Notes: generated by a model from the letters alone, not told the origin. A stretch of 64,000 nucleotides of DNA from Treponema sp. (GCA_017484285.1 JAFUTH010000014.1:62001-126000), one strand, 5' to 3'. Counted from the stretch's first letter, positions 49,807 through 60,044 are shown. Program-made: numbers and translations.

Positions 49807-50376
49807 ATGGACACAGAAAAAATCATCGAAAACTTGAAAAAACGCGGATTTGAGGCAGTGTTTGCCGCAACAAAAGAAGAAGCCGTCGAAAAGGCACTCA
49901 GCTTTATCCCCGAAGGCTCTTCTGTCGCCTGGGGCGGCTCTGTTTCAATCGAAGAATCGGGCTTGCTCGCTCGCGTAAAGGGCGGAAACTACACGCTCAT
50001 CGACCGCGACACGGCAAAATCCCCCGAAGAACGCTTTGAAATCATGCGGCAAGGACTCACGGCGGACACCTTCCTCACGAGCTTTAACGCACTGAGCGAG
50101 GACGGCGTGCTCTTTAACATCGACGGAAACGGAAACCGCGTGGCGGCAATCACCTTTGGACCGCATTCGGTGGTTGCGCTCGTCGGAATCAACAAAATCG
50201 TTCCGACCGAAGCTGACTTGGAAGAGCGCGCGCTTAAAATCGCCGCGCCTTTGAACGCAAAACGGCTCAAACTCTCCGACGAAAAAGACATCTGCGCGAT
50301 TTTTGCGAAAACAAGAATCTGCAAAACCAAAGGCAGAATCAAAATCATCCTCGTCGGCGAAAACCTGGGATATTAA
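49807..50376 (+). CDS. LUD-domain protein (LutC/YkgG-like)
   Basis: A 189-aa protein of the LUD family (formerly DUF162), related to LutC of lactate utilisation. The pattern WGGSVSIEESGLL, the RDTAKSPEER segment, GVLFNIDGNGNRVAAITFGP and the conserved VALVGINKIVPTEADLEERA are characteristic. The lactate oxidation partners LutA and LutB are not adjacent. It is probably co-transcribed with nhaC. The stop codon lies 5 bp before a family B repeat. Confidence 0.85.
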   Translation: MDTEKIIENLKKRGFEAVFAATKEEAVEKALSFIPEGSSVAWGGSVSIEESGLLARVKGGNYTLIDRDTAKSPEERFEIMRQGLTADTFLTSFNALSEDGVLFNIDGNGNRVAAITFGPHSVVALVGINKIVPTEADLEERALKIAAPLNAKRLKLSDEKDICAIFAKTRICKTKGRIKIILVGENLGY

Positions 50377-50380
50377 AATA

Positions 50381-50467
50381 AAATTCCTCACAGAGGGCAC
50401 AGAGCACACAGAGAAAATTTCTTATATAAAAAACTCTCTGTGCGCTCTTTTGCTCTGTGAGGAATTT
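50381..50467. repeat. Family B inverted repeat (copy 2)
   Basis: The left arm AAATTCCTCACAGAG (50381-50395) pairs with CTCTGTGAGGAATTT (50453-50467), with further CAGAGCACACAGAG matches inside. It separates the LUD gene from rluD and ends 7 bp before the rluD start. Confidence 0.85.
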
Positions 50468-50474
50468 AAATACT

Positions 50475-51428
50475 ATGAAAACTTTTTCTCTCTCGCCGAA
50501 AAAATCACGTTCTCTCAACGACTTGCTCCGTGCGGAGCTTCCGCGCTTGCTTGGCACGGCGGTGTCGAATTCGAAACTCCGCAGGCTCATCGTGGCGGGG
50601 AGCGTGAGTGTGGACGGGCGGCAGGTGCGCATTCCCTCGTTCACTGTGCACTTTGGCTCGAGCGTCACCGTGCTCGTTGATGAAGAAAAACTTTTCTTTG
50701 AAAAACAGCCCGACGACATCGCCTTTGAGCTGACCGAAAAAGACATTCTCTTTGAGGACGAAAGCATTATCGTCGTGAACAAGCCCGCGCATTTCCCCAC
50801 GGAAGCGGGCATGGTCGCGAGCCGTGACAATCTCCATGCGGCAGTCGTGCGCTTTTTGTTCGCGCGGCAGAAAATCGAGCATCCCAATGCGAAAAATCCG
50901 CCGTATGTGGGAATTATGCACCGTCTCGACCGCGATACGAGCGGCGTGATTCTCTTTACCAAAACGCGCTCCGTGAATGCTGCCTGTCACGACATGTTTG
51001 CGCACCACACGGCGCGCAAAGTGTACGAAGCCATCGTGTGCGTGCAAAACTCTGAACGCACACAATTCCCCGTCGGCGCGTCATTCACGGTTGACTTTCC
51101 GCTCGGGAGAATCAGCCCGAAAGGACAGGCGGCGAAGTGGGGAAGGGTGAGCGAAAAAAACGGCGGGCTTCCCTCGCGGACGGAATTTACGGTGCTCAAA
51201 GAAATTGCGCCCAATCGTCTCCTCGTGGAATGCCGTCCGCTCACTGGTCGCACGCACCAAATCCGCGTGCATCTTGCTTCTAAACAGCTTCCAATTCTCG
51301 GCGACACGCTCTACGGCGCTCTTCCCTACGAGCGAATCATGCTTCACGCAAAGAGCCTTACATTTCCGCATCCCGTCACGGCAAAAAAAATCTGCGTGGA
51401 AAGCGAGTTTGTCTTCCCACGCAGCTGA
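50475..51428 (+). CDS. RluD-like 23S rRNA pseudouridine synthase
   Basis: RNA-modifying enzyme of 317 aa. An N-terminal S4-like RNA-binding domain (~15-75, RRLIVAGSVSVDGRQVR) precedes the RluA-family catalytic domain. IIVVNKPAHFPTE, the catalytic aspartate in MHRLDRDTSGVILFTKT and RPLTGRTHQIRVHLA are canonical. The position of modification cannot be told. The start is ATG 50475 directly after the repeat; an upstream GTG inside the repeat is not preferred. Confidence 0.9.
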   Translation: MKTFSLSPKKSRSLNDLLRAELPRLLGTAVSNSKLRRLIVAGSVSVDGRQVRIPSFTVHFGSSVTVLVDEEKLFFEKQPDDIAFELTEKDILFEDESIIVVNKPAHFPTEAGMVASRDNLHAAVVRFLFARQKIEHPNAKNPPYVGIMHRLDRDTSGVILFTKTRSVNAACHDMFAHHTARKVYEAIVCVQNSERTQFPVGASFTVDFPLGRISPKGQAAKWGRVSEKNGGLPSRTEFTVLKEIAPNRLLVECRPLTGRTHQIRVHLASKQLPILGDTLYGALPYERIMLHAKSLTFPHPVTAKKICVESEFVFPRS

Positions 51429-51457
51429 GTAATTCCGCATTATGAATTACGATTGCA

Positions 51458-53275
51458 TTACTTAACTTTGAAACCGTTAATCATCTGAACGACATTCTGC
51501 GTTGCTTCTTGTGAAGTTTCGCCTGCCTGTGCTGCTTCTTGCGCCGATTCTTTCATCTCGCTGATTGCGCCAGTGATTCGCTCTGAATTCTGCAACGTGT
51601 ATTCAGAAATCGATTTGAGTTCGGAAATCTCGGTGAAGACCGCTTTACTCGCGCTCTTCATATTTTCTGACGCGTCCGTGATTTGCTTTCGCGACTGGTC
51701 GAGCGACTGCATCGTTTGGAGAATGTTCTGAACGCCAGCGGTTTCTTCTTCCATGCCGCCTTTGACTTCGCGCATCATTGAGTCCATGCGTGCGATTTTT
51801 GCGCCGACTCGCTCGAATGATTCAGATGATTGTTTTGACGACTGGACGATGCCTTGAATCGCCTCTGAAATGCCGTCGAGCAAATCTTTGATAGCCATTG
51901 ATTGCGTTGCTGATGTTTCTGCGAGCGCGCGGATTTCATCTGCAACGACCGAGAAGCCTTTGCCAACATCACCTGCATGAGCCGCTTCGATTGCGGCGTT
52001 CATTGCGAGCAAGTTCGTCTGCTCTGCGATTGCGGCGATTGCCTGGTTCGCTTCGTTGAGGTTTTCGGACTGCTTTGAAATTTCGTCAATCTGACTTGAA
52101 ACTTCTTCTTGCAGTTTTGCGCCGTTGTGCGCCTCTTGTGTGAGCACTTCGTATTCATCGGTGATAGTCTCGACATTTTTGCTGACCGAGCGAATATTCT
52201 GTGAAATCTGTTCAATTGCGCTTGAACTCTCAGAGATTGCGTCTCCCTGCTCGTTGATTCGCGCATCGAGGTGTTCAATTTCGCGCTCGACCGAAGAGAT
52301 ACCGCTTGAAATGCCTTCGATTTTGCTTGCCTGTGATGAAATTTGTGAGTTGATTTCGTTCACTCCGTTAGCCGCGTTTGAAATCTGGGTGAGTGAGCTT
52401 GACATGCGCTCAGTGAGTTTGCCGCTTGTCTCGGTGAGGACGCCCGTCTCTTCTTGCAACGTACCGACGAGGTTCGTCATGCTTTGAATGACTTTGTTGC
52501 AGTTCCGTGCCAAATCAGTGAGTTCGTTGTTGCCCTTTTCGGGAATGCGGTGTGTTAAATCGGCGGTTCCGTCAGAAATCTGCTTCATTGCCTCGGAGAT
52601 GTTCTTCATTGCGCCGAAAATCGCATTTGAGAAGAGCGAGAGAACGACAGCGCCGAGAATAAGCAGAATAAGCCCCATGACGGCAATTGTTGCGACGCGG
52701 AGTTTGATGGTGTCGATGATGAACGTGATGTCGAAGTCACAGCCGATGAAGCCGACGTTTACGCCATGAGAATTTTTGATTGCCTTGTAGGTTGAGACCG
52801 TCCAGCCCCAGCCATCTTGATAGACCATGCCAGAACTTAATAGCTCGCCCGTCTGCATGGTGATGAGCGGTGCGTCTTCCCATGAAGAGATGTCTTCTTC
52901 GCTTCCCATGGGAGAGAAGTTTTCTTCGTCACTCGGATCGCAGCTTCCGTCAATGATGTAGCGGAAATTTGTGCCTGAAATGGGAGCCATTGTGAACAAA
53001 TAGGCGCATCCGACCGACTCTGCGACATTGAGCATCCACAGACGGGTTTCTTCTGCCCACTCGTCGTTTTCGTCGAGCGTTTTGGTGAGCTCTTCGAATT
53101 TGTCGCCGTCAATGTAGCTTGAGACTTTTTGGACAACGGGAATGCCCTGCATTTTGGCGAATTCCTCGGCAGTATTGATGATACTCATCGTCGCAATGAC
53201 CGAGACCGCAACGAGTGAAACAAGGATGAATGTCGCGAATCCCACGATGAATCTAAACTTTAACGATTTAAACAT
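51458..53275 (-). CDS. Methyl-accepting chemotaxis protein
   Basis: A 605-aa transmembrane chemoreceptor. TM1 at ~8-30, a periplasmic sensor domain of dCache type (~35-185; [21 protein letters not shown]), TM2 at ~195-220, then a HAMP-like linker ([22 protein letters not shown]). The signalling hairpin tip [38 protein letters not shown] is classic. The ligand is unknown. It has a good ribosome site (GGAG) and is monocistronic. Confidence 0.95.
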   Translation of the reverse strand: MFKSLKFRFIVGFATFILVSLVAVSVIATMSIINTAEEFAKMQGIPVVQKVSSYIDGDKFEELTKTLDENDEWAEETRLWMLNVAESVGCAYLFTMAPISGTNFRYIIDGSCDPSDEENFSPMGSEEDISSWEDAPLITMQTGELLSSGMVYQDGWGWTVSTYKAIKNSHGVNVGFIGCDFDITFIIDTIKLRVATIAVMGLILLILGAVVLSLFSNAIFGAMKNISEAMKQISDGTADLTHRIPEKGNNELTDLARNCNKVIQSMTNLVGTLQEETGVLTETSGKLTERMSSSLTQISNAANGVNEINSQISSQASKIEGISSGISSVEREIEHLDARINEQGDAISESSSAIEQISQNIRSVSKNVETITDEYEVLTQEAHNGAKLQEEVSSQIDEISKQSENLNEANQAIAAIAEQTNLLAMNAAIEAAHAGDVGKGFSVVADEIRALAETSATQSMAIKDLLDGISEAIQGIVQSSKQSSESFERVGAKIARMDSMMREVKGGMEEETAGVQNILQTMQSLDQSRKQITDASENMKSASKAVFTEISELKSISEYTLQNSERITGAISEMKESAQEAAQAGETSQEATQNVVQMINGFKVK

Positions 53276-53373
53276 GAACTTTTCTCCAAGATGATACCGT
53301 AATTATATCGCATAAATGAGAAATAGCAAAGAAAATAGATAAAAAATAATATGTTCTTCCCGTGTCGATGGAT

Positions 53374-53408
53374 AAAAAAAAGGCTGCCCAAAGAAAACGG
53401 ACAGCCCC
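53374..53408 (-). terminator. Terminator of the repeat-domain lipoprotein gene
   Basis: On the minus strand GGCTGTC pairs with GGGCAGCC (53407-53401 and 53390-53383), followed by a long T run. Confidence 0.85.
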
Positions 53409-53485
53409 CCTGTGTTTTTTCCGTGAAGAGCGGTAACGCATACTTCGGGAAGAAACACAAAAAAGATGGTTAGCGATTGCTTGGT

Positions 53486-54115
53486 TTACTGATAATAGTA
53501 GTCAGCTTCGTCAGATTCATCTGATGGATCCATTGCCATAATTTTAGCAAGCCCATTGTCTGTGAGCGTGATATTTGTACCACTGATTGTGTAGTCGGTG
53601 TTGAGTTCTAGCATCTGTGAAAACTCCGCAAAGTCTTCTTCTGTTAGACCGAAGATTTTTTCTGTTCCATAGTAAACCGAATAGACTTCATTTTCATCGC
53701 TTTCTTCGTATTCGCCTGTTCCATGCTCGTCATCATTATTTTCAGAAAGTTTTGCCATGCCCGCAGCGGTCAGTGTGATGGTCGTACCGCTGATGGTGTA
53801 GTCAGTTCCTTCTGTAAGAATGAGCGCATATGCAGCATACTGTTCTTGTGTGAGGGTCATGAGCGTTTCGCCATTATAGACAACGGTATATGTTCCGCTT
53901 GAATCAGAGTTTCCGTTGTCAGATGAACCGCTGTTTCCTGACTCGCCAGTGCCCGAGTTGCCGCCAGTTGAGCCTGAAGATGATGAATTATTATTGCCGC
54001 TTTGGCTGTTGTTGTTATTCGAGCTTGTTGTGTCATCATCGGCACACGAAACAACACCGAATGTAAATGAAATTCCCGCTGCCAAAAGGAACAGAAATCG
54101 TGTCAGTTTTTTCAT
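53486..54115 (-). CDS. Lipoprotein with two tandem short domains
   Basis: A 209-aa lipoprotein with signal ending FGVVSC. Residues ~28-72 are a low-complexity Asn/Ser/Gly linker. Two homologous ~48-residue units follow: YTVVYNGETLMTLTQEQYAA... and YSVYYGTEKIFGLTEEDFAE..., each ending TDYTISGTxITLTxxGxAK. The unit looks like a small beta/alpha domain duplicated in tandem. Function unknown; a surface adhesin or binding protein is possible. Monocistronic with its own terminator. Confidence 0.6.
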   Translation of the reverse strand: MKKLTRFLFLLAAGISFTFGVVSCADDDTTSSNNNNSQSGNNNSSSSGSTGGNSGTGESGNSGSSDNGNSDSSGTYTVVYNGETLMTLTQEQYAAYALILTEGTDYTISGTTITLTAAGMAKLSENNDDEHGTGEYEESDENEVYSVYYGTEKIFGLTEEDFAEFSQMLELNTDYTISGTNITLTDNGLAKIMAMDPSDESDEADYYYQ

Positions 54116-54229
54116 TACGATAATCCTCCTAATAATGAAATTTACCTTAAAAAAAGTCTATCATTATGAGAAAAATCTTATTATGAAAATACTGTTTTTT
54201 TTTTTTACAATTCAGATGTTTTGTGTTGT

Positions 54230-54263
54230 AAAAATAAAAAAACGCGGCTCGTGTTGCCGCGTT
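54230..54263 (-). terminator. Terminator of the rubrerythrin gene
   Basis: AACGCGGC (54263-54256 on the minus strand) pairs with GCCGCGTT (54248-54241) and is followed by a T run. Confidence 0.85.
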
Positions 54264-54285
54264 CAGCCGTTTTAGAACGATTAGC

Positions 54286-54828
54286 TTAGTAGTTGTTTTT
54301 CTTTACTTCAAAGAAGCTCTGCGGGTGCTGGCACACAGGGCATGCTCCCGGAGCTTTTTTGCCGACGACGATGTGACCGCAGTTTGCGCACTGCCAGATG
54401 ACGTCTCCGTCTTTGCTGAACACTTTTTCACCCGTTACATTGTCGAGCAATTTTCGGTAGCGTTCTTCGTGCTCTTTTTCGATTGCGCCGACCATCTCAA
54501 ACAATTTTGCGATGCGCGGGAAGCCTTCTTCTTTTGCGGTCTTGGCGAATCCGTCGTACATGTCCGTCCATTCGTAGTTTTCGCCGTCAGCCGCGTCTTT
54601 TAAATTCTGAATAGTTGACGGAACTTCGCCGTCATGGAGCAGCTTGAACCAGATTTTTGCGTGCTCTTTTTCGTTGCGTGCTGTTTCTTCGAAAATGTCG
54701 GCAATCTGCTCAAATCCGTCTTTGCGAGCCTTGCTTGCATAGTAGGTGTATTTGTTGCGAGCCTGAGACTCACCGGCAAAAGCGGTCTGCAAGTTCTTTT
54801 CTGTTTGTGTTCCTTTAATGTTTTCCAT
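54286..54828 (-). CDS. rbr: Rubrerythrin
   Basis: A non-haem iron peroxidase that protects anaerobes from hydrogen peroxide. The N-terminal ferritin-like diiron domain has the paired EXXH-type helices ([39 protein letters not shown]). The C-terminal rubredoxin-like domain has CANCGH and CPVCQHP, the four iron-binding cysteines. The 180-aa length is typical. ATG 54828 follows a GGGGG ribosome site; the in-frame extension upstream is not supported. Confidence 0.96.
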   Translation of the reverse strand: MENIKGTQTEKNLQTAFAGESQARNKYTYYASKARKDGFEQIADIFEETARNEKEHAKIWFKLLHDGEVPSTIQNLKDAADGENYEWTDMYDGFAKTAKEEGFPRIAKLFEMVGAIEKEHEERYRKLLDNVTGEKVFSKDGDVIWQCANCGHIVVGKKAPGACPVCQHPQSFFEVKKNNY

Positions 54829-54999
54829 TTTAGTACCCCCGGAAAATATATATGATGGATTCAATTTAACCGCACTCCGCCGAAAAGTCAAATGTAAAAT
54901 TTCGCAAATTCCGCCTTTGTTTCATTGTGTAAATCCTTTAAATTCTCTATACTTTTACGCAAATTCTATCTTTAAGAAATCATATCCGTTGGAGGAATT

Positions 55000-55236
55000 A
55001 TGACAATCGCTGAAATGCTGAACCAGAGTATTATCCTTACTCTGCTTGGTATGTGTGTTGTTTTCAGCTTCCTTGTCATCATGATTATCTGTATGAACGG
55101 GCTTCGTGTGTTCGTTCATGCCGCTGGTCTTGACAAAGAAGAACCGAAAGCAGATGTTGCGGCACCAAGTGCGCCCGCTGTCGACCAAAATGCTATCGTT
55201 GCCGCAATCGCAACGGCTTTGCACGAAAAAAACTAA
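55000..55236 (+). CDS. oadG: Oxaloacetate decarboxylase gamma chain
   Basis: The 78-aa membrane subunit of the Na+-pumping decarboxylase complex. One TM helix (~10-33, ILTLLGMCVVFSFLVIMIIC) is followed by a short Ala/Pro linker and a C-terminal segment IVAAIATALHEK that by family comparison binds the alpha subunit. A strong ribosome site GGAGG precedes it. It is the first gene of oadGAB, 13 bp before oadA. Confidence 0.9.
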   Translation: MTIAEMLNQSIILTLLGMCVVFSFLVIMIICMNGLRVFVHAAGLDKEEPKADVAAPSAPAVDQNAIVAAIATALHEKN

Positions 55237-55249
55237 AAGGGGATAAAAA

Positions 55250-57298
55250 ATGGCTAAGAAAATTGGTATTTCTGAACTTGTTTTGCGTGATGCTACCCAG
55301 TCTCTTCACGCTACTCGTATGACTTTGGCGGATATGCTGCCAATCGCTCCAAAACTTGACAAAATCGGCTACTGGGCTGCCGAAGCGTGGGGCGGAGCTA
55401 CTTACGATTCTTGTATCCGCTTCTTGAACGAAGATCCGTGGGAACGCCTTCGAAAATTGCACGCGGCAATGCCGAACACCAAAATCATGATGCTCCTTCG
55501 CGGTCAGAACCTCTTGGGCTACCGCCACTATGCTGATGATGTCGTTGATAAGTTCGTCGAGTACGCTTCAAAGAACGGCGTTGATGTATTCCGAATCTTC
55601 GACGCTTGTAACGACCCGCGAAACCTTGAACGCGCTACAAAAGCTGCTAAAAAAACTGGAAAGCATGTTCAGATGGCTATCAGCTATGCCACAACTCCAT
55701 ATCACACAAAAGAAATCTATGCTGACTTGGCAAAAACCTACGCTGACTTCGGTGCAGACTCAATCTGTATCAAAGATATGTCTGGTCTTTTGAAGCCGTT
55801 TGAAGCGTATGACCTCGTTAAGGCAATCAAATCAAAGGTTGACTTGCCAGTTGAAATCCACTCACACGCAACAACAGGTCTTTCAGTTGCGACTTTGTTG
55901 AAAGCGGCTGAAGCGGGCGCGGATGTTCTCGACACCGCAATTTCTGCAATGGCTATGGGAACTTCTCACTCACCGACGGAAACCGTCGTTGAAATGCTCA
56001 AAGGAAGCGAATTCGACACTGGTCTTGACATTTCGGCTTTGCTTGAAATCGCCGCATATTTCCGCGACATCCGAAAGCACTACGCTTCACTCGAATCAAA
56101 ATTCTTGGGCGCAGACACCCGAATCCTTAAATCACAGGTTCCGGGCGGCATGCTCTCAAACCTCGAATCACAGTTGAAGCAGCAGGGCGCAAGCGACAAA
56201 ATCGATCAGGTTTTGGCAGAACTTCCGCTCGTTCAGAAAGATGTCGGCTATGTTCCGCTCGTTACTCCAACATCACAAATCGTTGGTACTCAGGCGGTCT
56301 TCAATGTTCTCTTCGGTCGCTACGAGCGCATGACAGGCGAATTCTGCGACCTCCTCACAGGTAAATACGGCAAAGTTCCTGCTGAACCAAACAAAGACCT
56401 CGTTAAGAAGGCTCTTGAGCAGAACAAAATGGAAGAAGCCATCACGTGCCGCCCGGCAGACAAAATCGAGCCAGAATGGGACAAAATGGTCGAGGAAGCA
56501 AAGGCAAACGGCGGAAACGGCTCTGTTGAAGATGTCCTCACGTACGCTATGTTCCCGAAAGTTGCGACAAAATTCTTCGAGACTCGCGCAAACGGCCCAG
56601 TCGATGCAGAAAAAACATTCGGTCTCAAAGAAACACCAAAGGCGGCTGGCTCAGCAAACGGCTCATACACAGTCACCGTCAACGGTCAGAGCTACAGCGT
56701 TCAGTCAAACGGCGACACTGTTACCGTTAATGGCACTCCGTACACTGTCACATTCGGTGCAGCGAGCGCGGCTCCTCAGGCAGCGGCTCCCGTTGCAGTC
56801 GGCGGCGTTGATGTAAAAGCTCCTGTTGCGGGAACACTTCTCAAGCAGTGCTTCGCTAACGGCACAAAAGTCACCAAAGGTCAGACAATCATCATCATCG
56901 AATCAATGAAGATGGAATTGGAAGTAAAGGCTTCTGATGACGGCACAATCACATATTCAGTTCCGACAGGCACTCAGATTACAGCGGGTCAGACTCTCGC
57001 TACAATCGGCGGGGTCGTTCAGGCGACTCCTGCTCCTCAAGCAAGCGCGGCACCTGCGGCAGCTCCCGTTGCGGCCGCTCCTGCTGGTGGAAAACCTGTC
57101 AACGCTCCTGTTGCGGGTACATTGCTTAAATACGCAGTTGCTGAGGGCGCTTCTGTTCAAGCTGACACAACGGTCGTTATCATCGAATCAATGAAGATGG
57201 AACTTGAAATCAAGGCGGGTGCGGCAGGTAAAATCCACTTCACCGCTCCGACAGGTTCACAGGTAACTGCTGGTCAGGCTGTTGCTTCTGTTCAGTAA
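55250..57298 (+). CDS. oadA: Oxaloacetate decarboxylase alpha chain with two biotinyl domains
   Basis: Carboxyltransferase subunit that takes CO2 from oxaloacetate to biotin. Residues ~5-290 are a DRE-TIM barrel with [15 protein letters not shown] and the metal-binding HSHATTGL. The PYC/OADA conserved domain lies at ~310-455. After a linker come two biotinyl domains in tandem, with biotin-attachment lysines K554 and K649, both in IESMKMELE. The usual enzyme has one. The first is preceded by a beta-rich linker ([17 protein letters not shown]), and an Ala/Pro-rich linker joins the two. Codon use is that of a highly expressed gene. Confidence 0.95.
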   Translation: MAKKIGISELVLRDATQSLHATRMTLADMLPIAPKLDKIGYWAAEAWGGATYDSCIRFLNEDPWERLRKLHAAMPNTKIMMLLRGQNLLGYRHYADDVVDKFVEYASKNGVDVFRIFDACNDPRNLERATKAAKKTGKHVQMAISYATTPYHTKEIYADLAKTYADFGADSICIKDMSGLLKPFEAYDLVKAIKSKVDLPVEIHSHATTGLSVATLLKAAEAGADVLDTAISAMAMGTSHSPTETVVEMLKGSEFDTGLDISALLEIAAYFRDIRKHYASLESKFLGADTRILKSQVPGGMLSNLESQLKQQGASDKIDQVLAELPLVQKDVGYVPLVTPTSQIVGTQAVFNVLFGRYERMTGEFCDLLTGKYGKVPAEPNKDLVKKALEQNKMEEAITCRPADKIEPEWDKMVEEAKANGGNGSVEDVLTYAMFPKVATKFFETRANGPVDAEKTFGLKETPKAAGSANGSYTVTVNGQSYSVQSNGDTVTVNGTPYTVTFGAASAAPQAAAPVAVGGVDVKAPVAGTLLKQCFANGTKVTKGQTIIIIESMKMELEVKASDDGTITYSVPTGTQITAGQTLATIGGVVQATPAPQASAAPAAAPVAAAPAGGKPVNAPVAGTLLKYAVAEGASVQADTTVVIIESMKMELEIKAGAAGKIHFTAPTGSQVTAGQAVASVQ

Positions 57299-57312
57299 GA
57301 GGTTTTGCAGAA

Positions 57313-58827
57313 ATGATTGATTTGAACAATACGTTTAAGAAAAAGGTGCTCGGCGTAACGCTCGCTATCACGGCGATTGCGTTCGTGTTGAGCACAGGCT
57401 CAAAAGTGCTCGCTCAGACGGCAGACGCTTCTGTCAATGCTGACGCAACGATTGCTGAGGCAACGGCAAACGACACGACGGTTGAGGATTTGCTTCTCAC
57501 GGGCACAAATGACGCTGCTCCTGTTTCAAATGGGCACGGCCTTAACCGCGTCATTAAAGGAACAGAAAAGTGGGGCGAAGAGCACAACATCAACCCGCTT
57601 AAGTTCATTCAGAACATCGGAAAATCAACTGGTATTTACCAGATGATGAATCAGAAAAAAGTTGCACCAAAGGCTGAATTCAAAGAGCCAATCGCTGAAA
57701 GCCCCGAGAAAGACTGGGGACAGGCTCCGGGCTGGCAGTCACTCATCATGATTGCAGTCGGCTTCCTTATCGTCTATCTTGCGGTAGGCAAAGGATTTGA
57801 GCCGCTTCTTTTGATTCCAATCGGCTTTGGTACGATTCTCGTCAACATCGTTGGCGCGAACATGGGCGAATTGCCTGACGGTATGCTTGCGATTATCTAT
57901 CACGCTGGCGTTGGCAACGAATTCTTCCCGATGCTCATCTTTATGGGTATTGGTGCAATGACTGACTTCGGTCCGCTCATCGCAAACCCGAAGACTGCTA
58001 TCCTCGGTGGTGCTGCTCAGTTCGGCGTATTCTTCACGCTCTTCGGCGTTGCGGTTATGAACCTCTTCGGTCTTAACTACAACATCATGCAGGCGTGTGC
58101 AATCGGCATCATCGGTGGCGCAGACGGCCCGACATCAATCTATGTTTCTGGAAAACTTGCTCCAGAGTTGATGGGTGTTATTGCGGTCGCCGCGTACTCA
58201 TACATGGCACTCGTTCCGATGATTCAGCCGCCGATTATGAAATTGCTCACAAGCAAAAAAGAGCGACTTATCAAAATGCCGAATCCTCGTGCAGTTCCGC
58301 GTATGGAAAAGGTTTTGTTCCCGCTCATGCTTTTGATTCTTACGATTCTCTTGTTGCCGCCAGCAGCTCCGCTCATCGGTATGCTCGCGTTCGGTAACTT
58401 CGTAAAAGAGAGTGGTGCGGCTCAGCGACTTTCAAAGACAATGGAAAACGAACTTATGAACATCGTTTCAATCGTTCTTTCATTGGGCGTTGGCTCACAG
58501 ATGACCCCAGAGAAAATCATCAAGGGTGAATCAGTCGGTATCATCGTGCTTGGTTTGGTCGCATTCGCAGTCGCTACGGCGGGCGGTTTGCTCATGGCAA
58601 AACTCATGAATGTGTTCTTGCCGAAAGACAAAAAAATCAACCCGCTCATCGGTTCTGCTGGCGTTTCAGCCGTTCCAATGGCAGCCCGCGTTGCAAACAA
58701 AGTCGGACAGAGCGAAGATCCTTCAAACTTCCTCTTGATGAACGCAATGGGCCCGAATGTCGCAGGCGTCATCGGCACTGCAATGGCGGCGGGTGTATTC
58801 ATAGCGACTTATGGCGGTCTCCGATAA
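57313..58827 (+). CDS. oadB: Oxaloacetate decarboxylase beta chain (sodium pump)
   Basis: The membrane subunit that decarboxylates carboxybiotin and exports Na+. Multiple TM helices begin near residue 145; [14 protein letters not shown], the conserved [24 protein letters not shown] and the C-terminal [18 protein letters not shown] are all typical. Compared with the usual ~380-430 aa it has an N-terminal extension: a signal-like TM ([19 protein letters not shown]) and a ~100-residue segment. It closes the oadGAB operon. The ribosome site is AGAGG. Confidence 0.95.
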   Translation: MIDLNNTFKKKVLGVTLAITAIAFVLSTGSKVLAQTADASVNADATIAEATANDTTVEDLLLTGTNDAAPVSNGHGLNRVIKGTEKWGEEHNINPLKFIQNIGKSTGIYQMMNQKKVAPKAEFKEPIAESPEKDWGQAPGWQSLIMIAVGFLIVYLAVGKGFEPLLLIPIGFGTILVNIVGANMGELPDGMLAIIYHAGVGNEFFPMLIFMGIGAMTDFGPLIANPKTAILGGAAQFGVFFTLFGVAVMNLFGLNYNIMQACAIGIIGGADGPTSIYVSGKLAPELMGVIAVAAYSYMALVPMIQPPIMKLLTSKKERLIKMPNPRAVPRMEKVLFPLMLLILTILLLPPAAPLIGMLAFGNFVKESGAAQRLSKTMENELMNIVSIVLSLGVGSQMTPEKIIKGESVGIIVLGLVAFAVATAGGLLMAKLMNVFLPKDKKINPLIGSAGVSAVPMAARVANKVGQSEDPSNFLLMNAMGPNVAGVIGTAMAAGVFIATYGGLR

Positions 58828-58828
58828 G

Positions 58829-58907
58829 TGAGCAATGAGCAGTTAGCAATGAGCAGTTGCGTTCTACGACGACTGAAATTGCTAACTGCACACTGCAAAC
58901 TGCTAAC
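58829..58907. repeat. Inverted repeat family E (GAGCAGTTAGCAAT units)
   Basis: Left arm (58830-58859) has GAGCAATGAGCAGTTAGCAA; right arm (58876-58907) has ATTGCTAACTGC and CAAACTGCTAAC. It lies directly after the oadB stop and may also act as a terminator-like hairpin, although no T run follows. Confidence 0.7.
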
Positions 58908-58917
58908 TTTTCTTGCT

Positions 58918-59280
58918 ATGAAATCCCGTTTTTTGCACTTTCTTCTTTCTTTGCTTCTCTTGGTTTCGGCTCCGCTGGGCTCGAGTGTGCAGACGGCGGT
59001 GGTTACTTCTTCTGATGACTTAACGGTCGTCACGGTTCATTCTTCGGCGCAGAAAATCACGCCTGTGCTCGTGAGTGAATCAAAGCCAATCGAGCGAACG
59101 ATTGTCCGCTCACAAAAAAAGTCGACGGCTTCACAAGAATTCAATCACGAATCTTTCTGCGCGGTCGCTCACTTTTCTTTTTCTGCCCCATCTTTTGCAG
59201 CACGTTCGATTCCAACTTCTCGAACACTGCTTCTCCCCAAATCCCTTCAAACCGTAATTTTTCTCCAAACTCTATTGTAA
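58918..59280 (+). CDS. Hypothetical secreted protein
   Basis: A 120-aa protein; residues 1-22 form a good signal peptide (MKSRFLHFLLSLLLLVSAP). No recognised domain in the rest, which is rich in Ser and hydrophobic residues. No clear ribosome site; the start is chosen for the signal. The preceding repeat is open in the same frame, but is not likely to be translated. Coding status is moderately likely only. Confidence 0.4.
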   Translation: MKSRFLHFLLSLLLLVSAPLGSSVQTAVVTSSDDLTVVTVHSSAQKITPVLVSESKPIERTIVRSQKKSTASQEFNHESFCAVAHFSFSAPSFAARSIPTSRTLLLPKSLQTVIFLQTLL

Positions 59281-59312
59281 ATAAAAAGCCCAAAACAAGA
59301 ACAATGAATTTC

Positions 59313-59408
59313 AAAATTGACTTGTGGGACGCAGACAAAAAGTAAGGGGGGACTCCTTTGGGGAGATTCCTTGCTTTTTGTCGTCGCTGGGACCCGCAAG
59401 TCAATTTT
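59313..59408. repeat. Long hairpin repeat family F
   Basis: The left arm (59313-59347) begins AAAATTGACTTG and ends CAAAAAGTAAGG; the right arm (59369-59408) is its inverted match from CCTTGCTTTTTG to CAAGTCAATTTT. A 21-base loop (59348-59368) separates them. Confidence 0.8.
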
Positions 59409-59441
59409 GCAAAGCAAATTATTTCTCATTTTGGAGTTTTT

Positions 59442-59510
59442 ATGGCTGCTATTATTCTCATTGCCATTTTCGTCGTTACGACGGTGTGCTGCATCATATT
59501 CTTTCGATAG
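59442..59510 (+). CDS. 22-aa hydrophobic micro-protein (tentative)
   Basis: ATG 59442 with upstream TTGGAG; the frame encodes one hydrophobic stretch (AAIILIAIFVVTTVCCIIF) and stops at TAG 59508-59510. This would be a single-pass membrane peptide. It is 17 bp before the next gene. Coding status is uncertain. Confidence 0.35.
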   Translation: MAAIILIAIFVVTTVCCIIFFR

Positions 59511-59527
59511 GCAGCAAAGGAATTTTT

Positions 59528-59914
59528 ATGAAGACATTTTTCTCCGCGAAAAAACGCTCGGAGAGCGACGGTGATTTGTTTGATTCGCTGCTCAACTTGA
59601 TTGACTCAAAATATATCCGCGATAAGGCGCAGATTCTCAAAGATATTGCGTTTCATGAATCGTTCAAAGACGGAAAGGGCGCTCAGTTCGGCACGGTTTT
59701 TGTTCATACGGCGCGCACGCAGGGAATCTCTGACTTCTGTCTTGCCGCGCTCGAGACGGAAAACGGGACGTGCGAGGTGCTCATTCTCTGGGACGATATT
59801 TCTGAGCATCATCTGGGAAAACTTGCTGAAATCGCGGATTTCTTTGAGCGGAACGTACGGCAGCAAAAAACGAACGGGCAAATCATCGCCGAATTACAAA
59901 GATTTGTGAGGTGA
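59528..59914 (+). CDS. Hypothetical 128-aa protein
   Basis: Unrecognised. ATG 59528 has AAAGGA upstream; the longer frame to 59324 runs through the hairpin repeat and is not preferred. The protein has a helical N-terminal half (DLFDSLLNLIDSKYIRDKAQI) and mixed strands after (GTVFVHTARTQGISDFCLAALE). No TM segment. The small membrane protein gene follows after 4 bp. Confidence 0.5.
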   Translation: MKTFFSAKKRSESDGDLFDSLLNLIDSKYIRDKAQILKDIAFHESFKDGKGAQFGTVFVHTARTQGISDFCLAALETENGTCEVLILWDDISEHHLGKLAEIADFFERNVRQQKTNGQIIAELQRFVR

Positions 59915-59918
59915 TTTT

Positions 59919-60044
59919 ATGATTTTTGGACTTATTGCGATTGCGTTGATTGTTGTTTCAGCGGTTGTGTTTTCGATTCTCGGAGTTGCCGTGGACAATC
60001 TCGGCGACAAATGCATCGAGCTGATTGATAAAAAACGCGCATAA
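59919..60044 (+). CDS. 41-aa small membrane protein
   Basis: ATG 59919 behind GTGAGGTG; one TM helix (GLIAIALIVVSAVVFSILGV) followed by a charged tail (DKCIELIDKKRA). It is the third member of a run of small genes after oadB. A function cannot be assigned. Confidence 0.5.
   Translation: MIFGLIAIALIVVSAVVFSILGVAVDNLGDKCIELIDKKRA

Noticed and set aside
59324-59527. 68-codon extension of the 128-aa protein
   Set aside because: It runs through the hairpin repeat; ATG 59528 has a better context.
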